From the NCBI GenBank assembly GCA_023416575.1, contig JAEZHL010000180.1:1-7107 (forward strand): a DNA stretch of 7,107 bases, read 5' to 3'. The notes beneath the pieces are model-generated. The model ran no database searches and was not told where the DNA came from. It worked only from the letters and a program-made list of their open reading frames with translations. Shown here in pieces: positions 6,005 to 7,107 of the stretch (its first letter is position 1; each line of letters begins with the position of its first letter). A program made the translations under genes and the position numbers. This DNA is from Pseudomonadota bacterium (GTDB taxonomy: Bacteria; Pseudomonadota; Alphaproteobacteria; Rhizobiales; Hyphomicrobiaceae).

Positions 6005-7063
6005 CTACTGCAGCACGAGCGCGACTCGCCGGTTCTTGCTCCGGCCGGTCTCGTCAGAGTTTGGTGCGGCCGGAGAAAGGGGGCCCACGCCGCGCGCCAT
6101 GATACGGGCTGCCGGAATGCCCCGCGCCACGAGGGCCGCGGCGACCGCCTTCGCCCGCCGGTCGGAGAGGTCGAGATTGTAGTCCAGCGCACCCTGGCTG
6201 TCGGTGTGGCCGCCCACGTAGACCTTGACGTCATTGCCCTTCAGGTAGCGGACCATCTCGGCGAGCTGCGGCTCGGAGTCCGGTTTGAGCTCCGCCTTGT
6301 CGGTATCGAACAGCAGCCCGTACAGCGGCACCGCGCCTTCTGCCTTGAGGGCCGAGGCGATGGCTTCACTCTTTACCGTCACGATTTTCTCTTCCATCGC
6401 CCGAGGCTCGACCACCTCGACCAATGCCGTCACATAATTGGTCAGCGCTGTTGAAACGTCGCCGTATGTGCCGCCCTCGCTACGTGCGACGAACAGCGAG
6501 ACATAGGCTGCGCTGCTCCCCTGCCCCTTGCGCATCAGGGCGTAGCGGATGTCACGGCCGCCGTCGAAGACCGAATGCATGAATCGCGTCCGGGCGCCCT
6601 TTGCGGAACCGCTGCTCACATGGGTGGACTTGTTGTTCCAGTGGTATTTGAGCTCCTTGAACGGCTCCCCGCACCCATCGCTGCCCGCGCACGCGAAATC
6701 GGTCGCGAAGCCCTGTTCCTGCAGATGGTTCTGGAAGTTGCGGAGCACCTCCAGCGAGGAGCGGCCGGGCGGCGTCACATAAACCGTCCGCGTGATGCGG
6801 CCTTCCGCCTTGATGGTTTCAGTGAAGCGCTTGCCGCCGGCGCTCACGGCCTTTCCCGCGGGGAGGACCAGCTCATCGAAGGCGGCCATCGTCTGCAGCA
6901 GCAAGGCCGAGCCGTCGTAGCGCCCGGTCCAAGGGTGATCCTGCGCCCCTGGCAGATCCTGGGATAGGACTTGCTTGTAGGTCTCCTGCGCGTGCGCCGC
7001 GCCTTGGCCGAGCAGGCCGAGGGCAACGCTGAGGATTGCGAAGGGCCTAACGACTGCTCTCAT
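6005..7063 (-). CDS. OmpA-family outer-membrane/peptidoglycan-binding protein with N-terminal DUF4892 domain
   Basis: 352 residues counted from ATG 7063. Residues 1-26 are a signal peptide (MRAVVRPFAILSVALGLL...AHAQ). Residues about 38-205 resemble DUF4892: DHPWTGRYDGS, AFDELVLPAG, EGRITRTVYVTPP, SSLEVLRNFQNHL, GFATDFACAGSDGCG with two cysteines. The C-terminal part from about 245 is an OmpA-like peptidoglycan-binding domain: LFDTDKAELKP, GGHTDSQG with Asp288, LSDRRA with Arg303 (the Asp/Arg pair that holds diaminopimelate, 15 apart as in OmpA), and SKNRRVAL at the end. It should anchor to the cell wall from the periplasm or outer membrane; no beta-barrel is evident. ATG 7063 gives the cleaner signal peptide; the frame is also open to an ATG at 7093, and a TTG at 7066 has AGGAG at 9-nt spacing. 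It is the first gene of the operon with the Inh-like protein. Confidence 0.88.
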   Translation of the reverse strand: MRAVVRPFAILSVALGLLGQGAAHAQETYKQVLSQDLPGAQDHPWTGRYDGSALLLQTMAAFDELVLPAGKAVSAGGKRFTETIKAEGRITRTVYVTPPGRSSLEVLRNFQNHLQEQGFATDFACAGSDGCGEPFKELKYHWNNKSTHVSSGSAKGARTRFMHSVFDGGRDIRYALMRKGQGSSAAYVSLFVARSEGGTYGDVSTALTNYVTALVEVVEPRAMEEKIVTVKSEAIASALKAEGAVPLYGLLFDTDKAELKPDSEPQLAEMVRYLKGNDVKVYVGGHTDSQGALDYNLDLSDRRAKAVAAALVARGIPAARIMARGVGPLSPAAPNSDETGRSKNRRVALVLQ

Positions 7064-7107
7064 CAAGCCGAGTTGCTCCTGGTTCCCGATCATCCTTGGA
7101 CCGCCGC

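Noticed and set aside
1..7107. CRISPR array or phage-defence system
   Set aside because: There are no regularly spaced repeats beyond the two-copy 19-mer and no gene resembling cas or known defence families.

Overview
The window is GC-rich DNA (AT-richer in places between about 3744 and 5200) with dense G/C-ending codons, GTG starts and an alphaproteobacterial-style promoter (CTTG...CTATAG) before a tRNA gene. An alphaproteobacterium, probably Hyphomicrobiales-like, is the best inference; no marker gene fixes the genus.

Layout. (1) Positions 1-82, minus strand: the first 27 residues of a response regulator that runs off the left edge. (2) Positions 83-383: a divergent control region with an 8-bp inverted repeat and a 19-bp tandem repeat. 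(3) Positions 384-2536, plus strand: a two-gene transporter module, a DUF4212 small subunit followed by an SLC5-type sodium:solute symporter of the VC_2705 type. A NarL/FixJ-like regulator divergent from such a symporter resembles CrbR/ErdR-type control of acetate or short-carboxylate uptake, but that link is inference. (4) Positions 2596-3585, plus strand: proline iminopeptidase. (5) Positions 3654-3743: tRNA-Ser(GGA) with its own promoter and encoded CCA. (6) Positions 3744-5274: a mostly gene-poor stretch holding a YaiI/YqxD (UPF0178) gene, a 20-residue C-terminal scrap of a tyrosine recombinase/integrase, and a pair of mutually exclusive hairpins. This looks like an old integration or decay zone beside the tRNA gene. 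(7) Positions 5275-7063, minus strand: a two-gene envelope operon encoding an OmpA-family lipid- or peptidoglycan-associated type protein with an N-terminal DUF4892 domain, followed 13 bp later by a secreted protein with two tandem AprI/Inh-like metalloprotease-inhibitor domains.

The ordinary genes (symporter, peptidase, tRNA, YaiI) are confidently identified. The points most worth a second look are the tandem double-Inh protein coupled to the DUF4892-OmpA protein, the repeats in the divergent control region, and the integrase remnant. I did not find a convincing complete new defence, CRISPR or mobile system.
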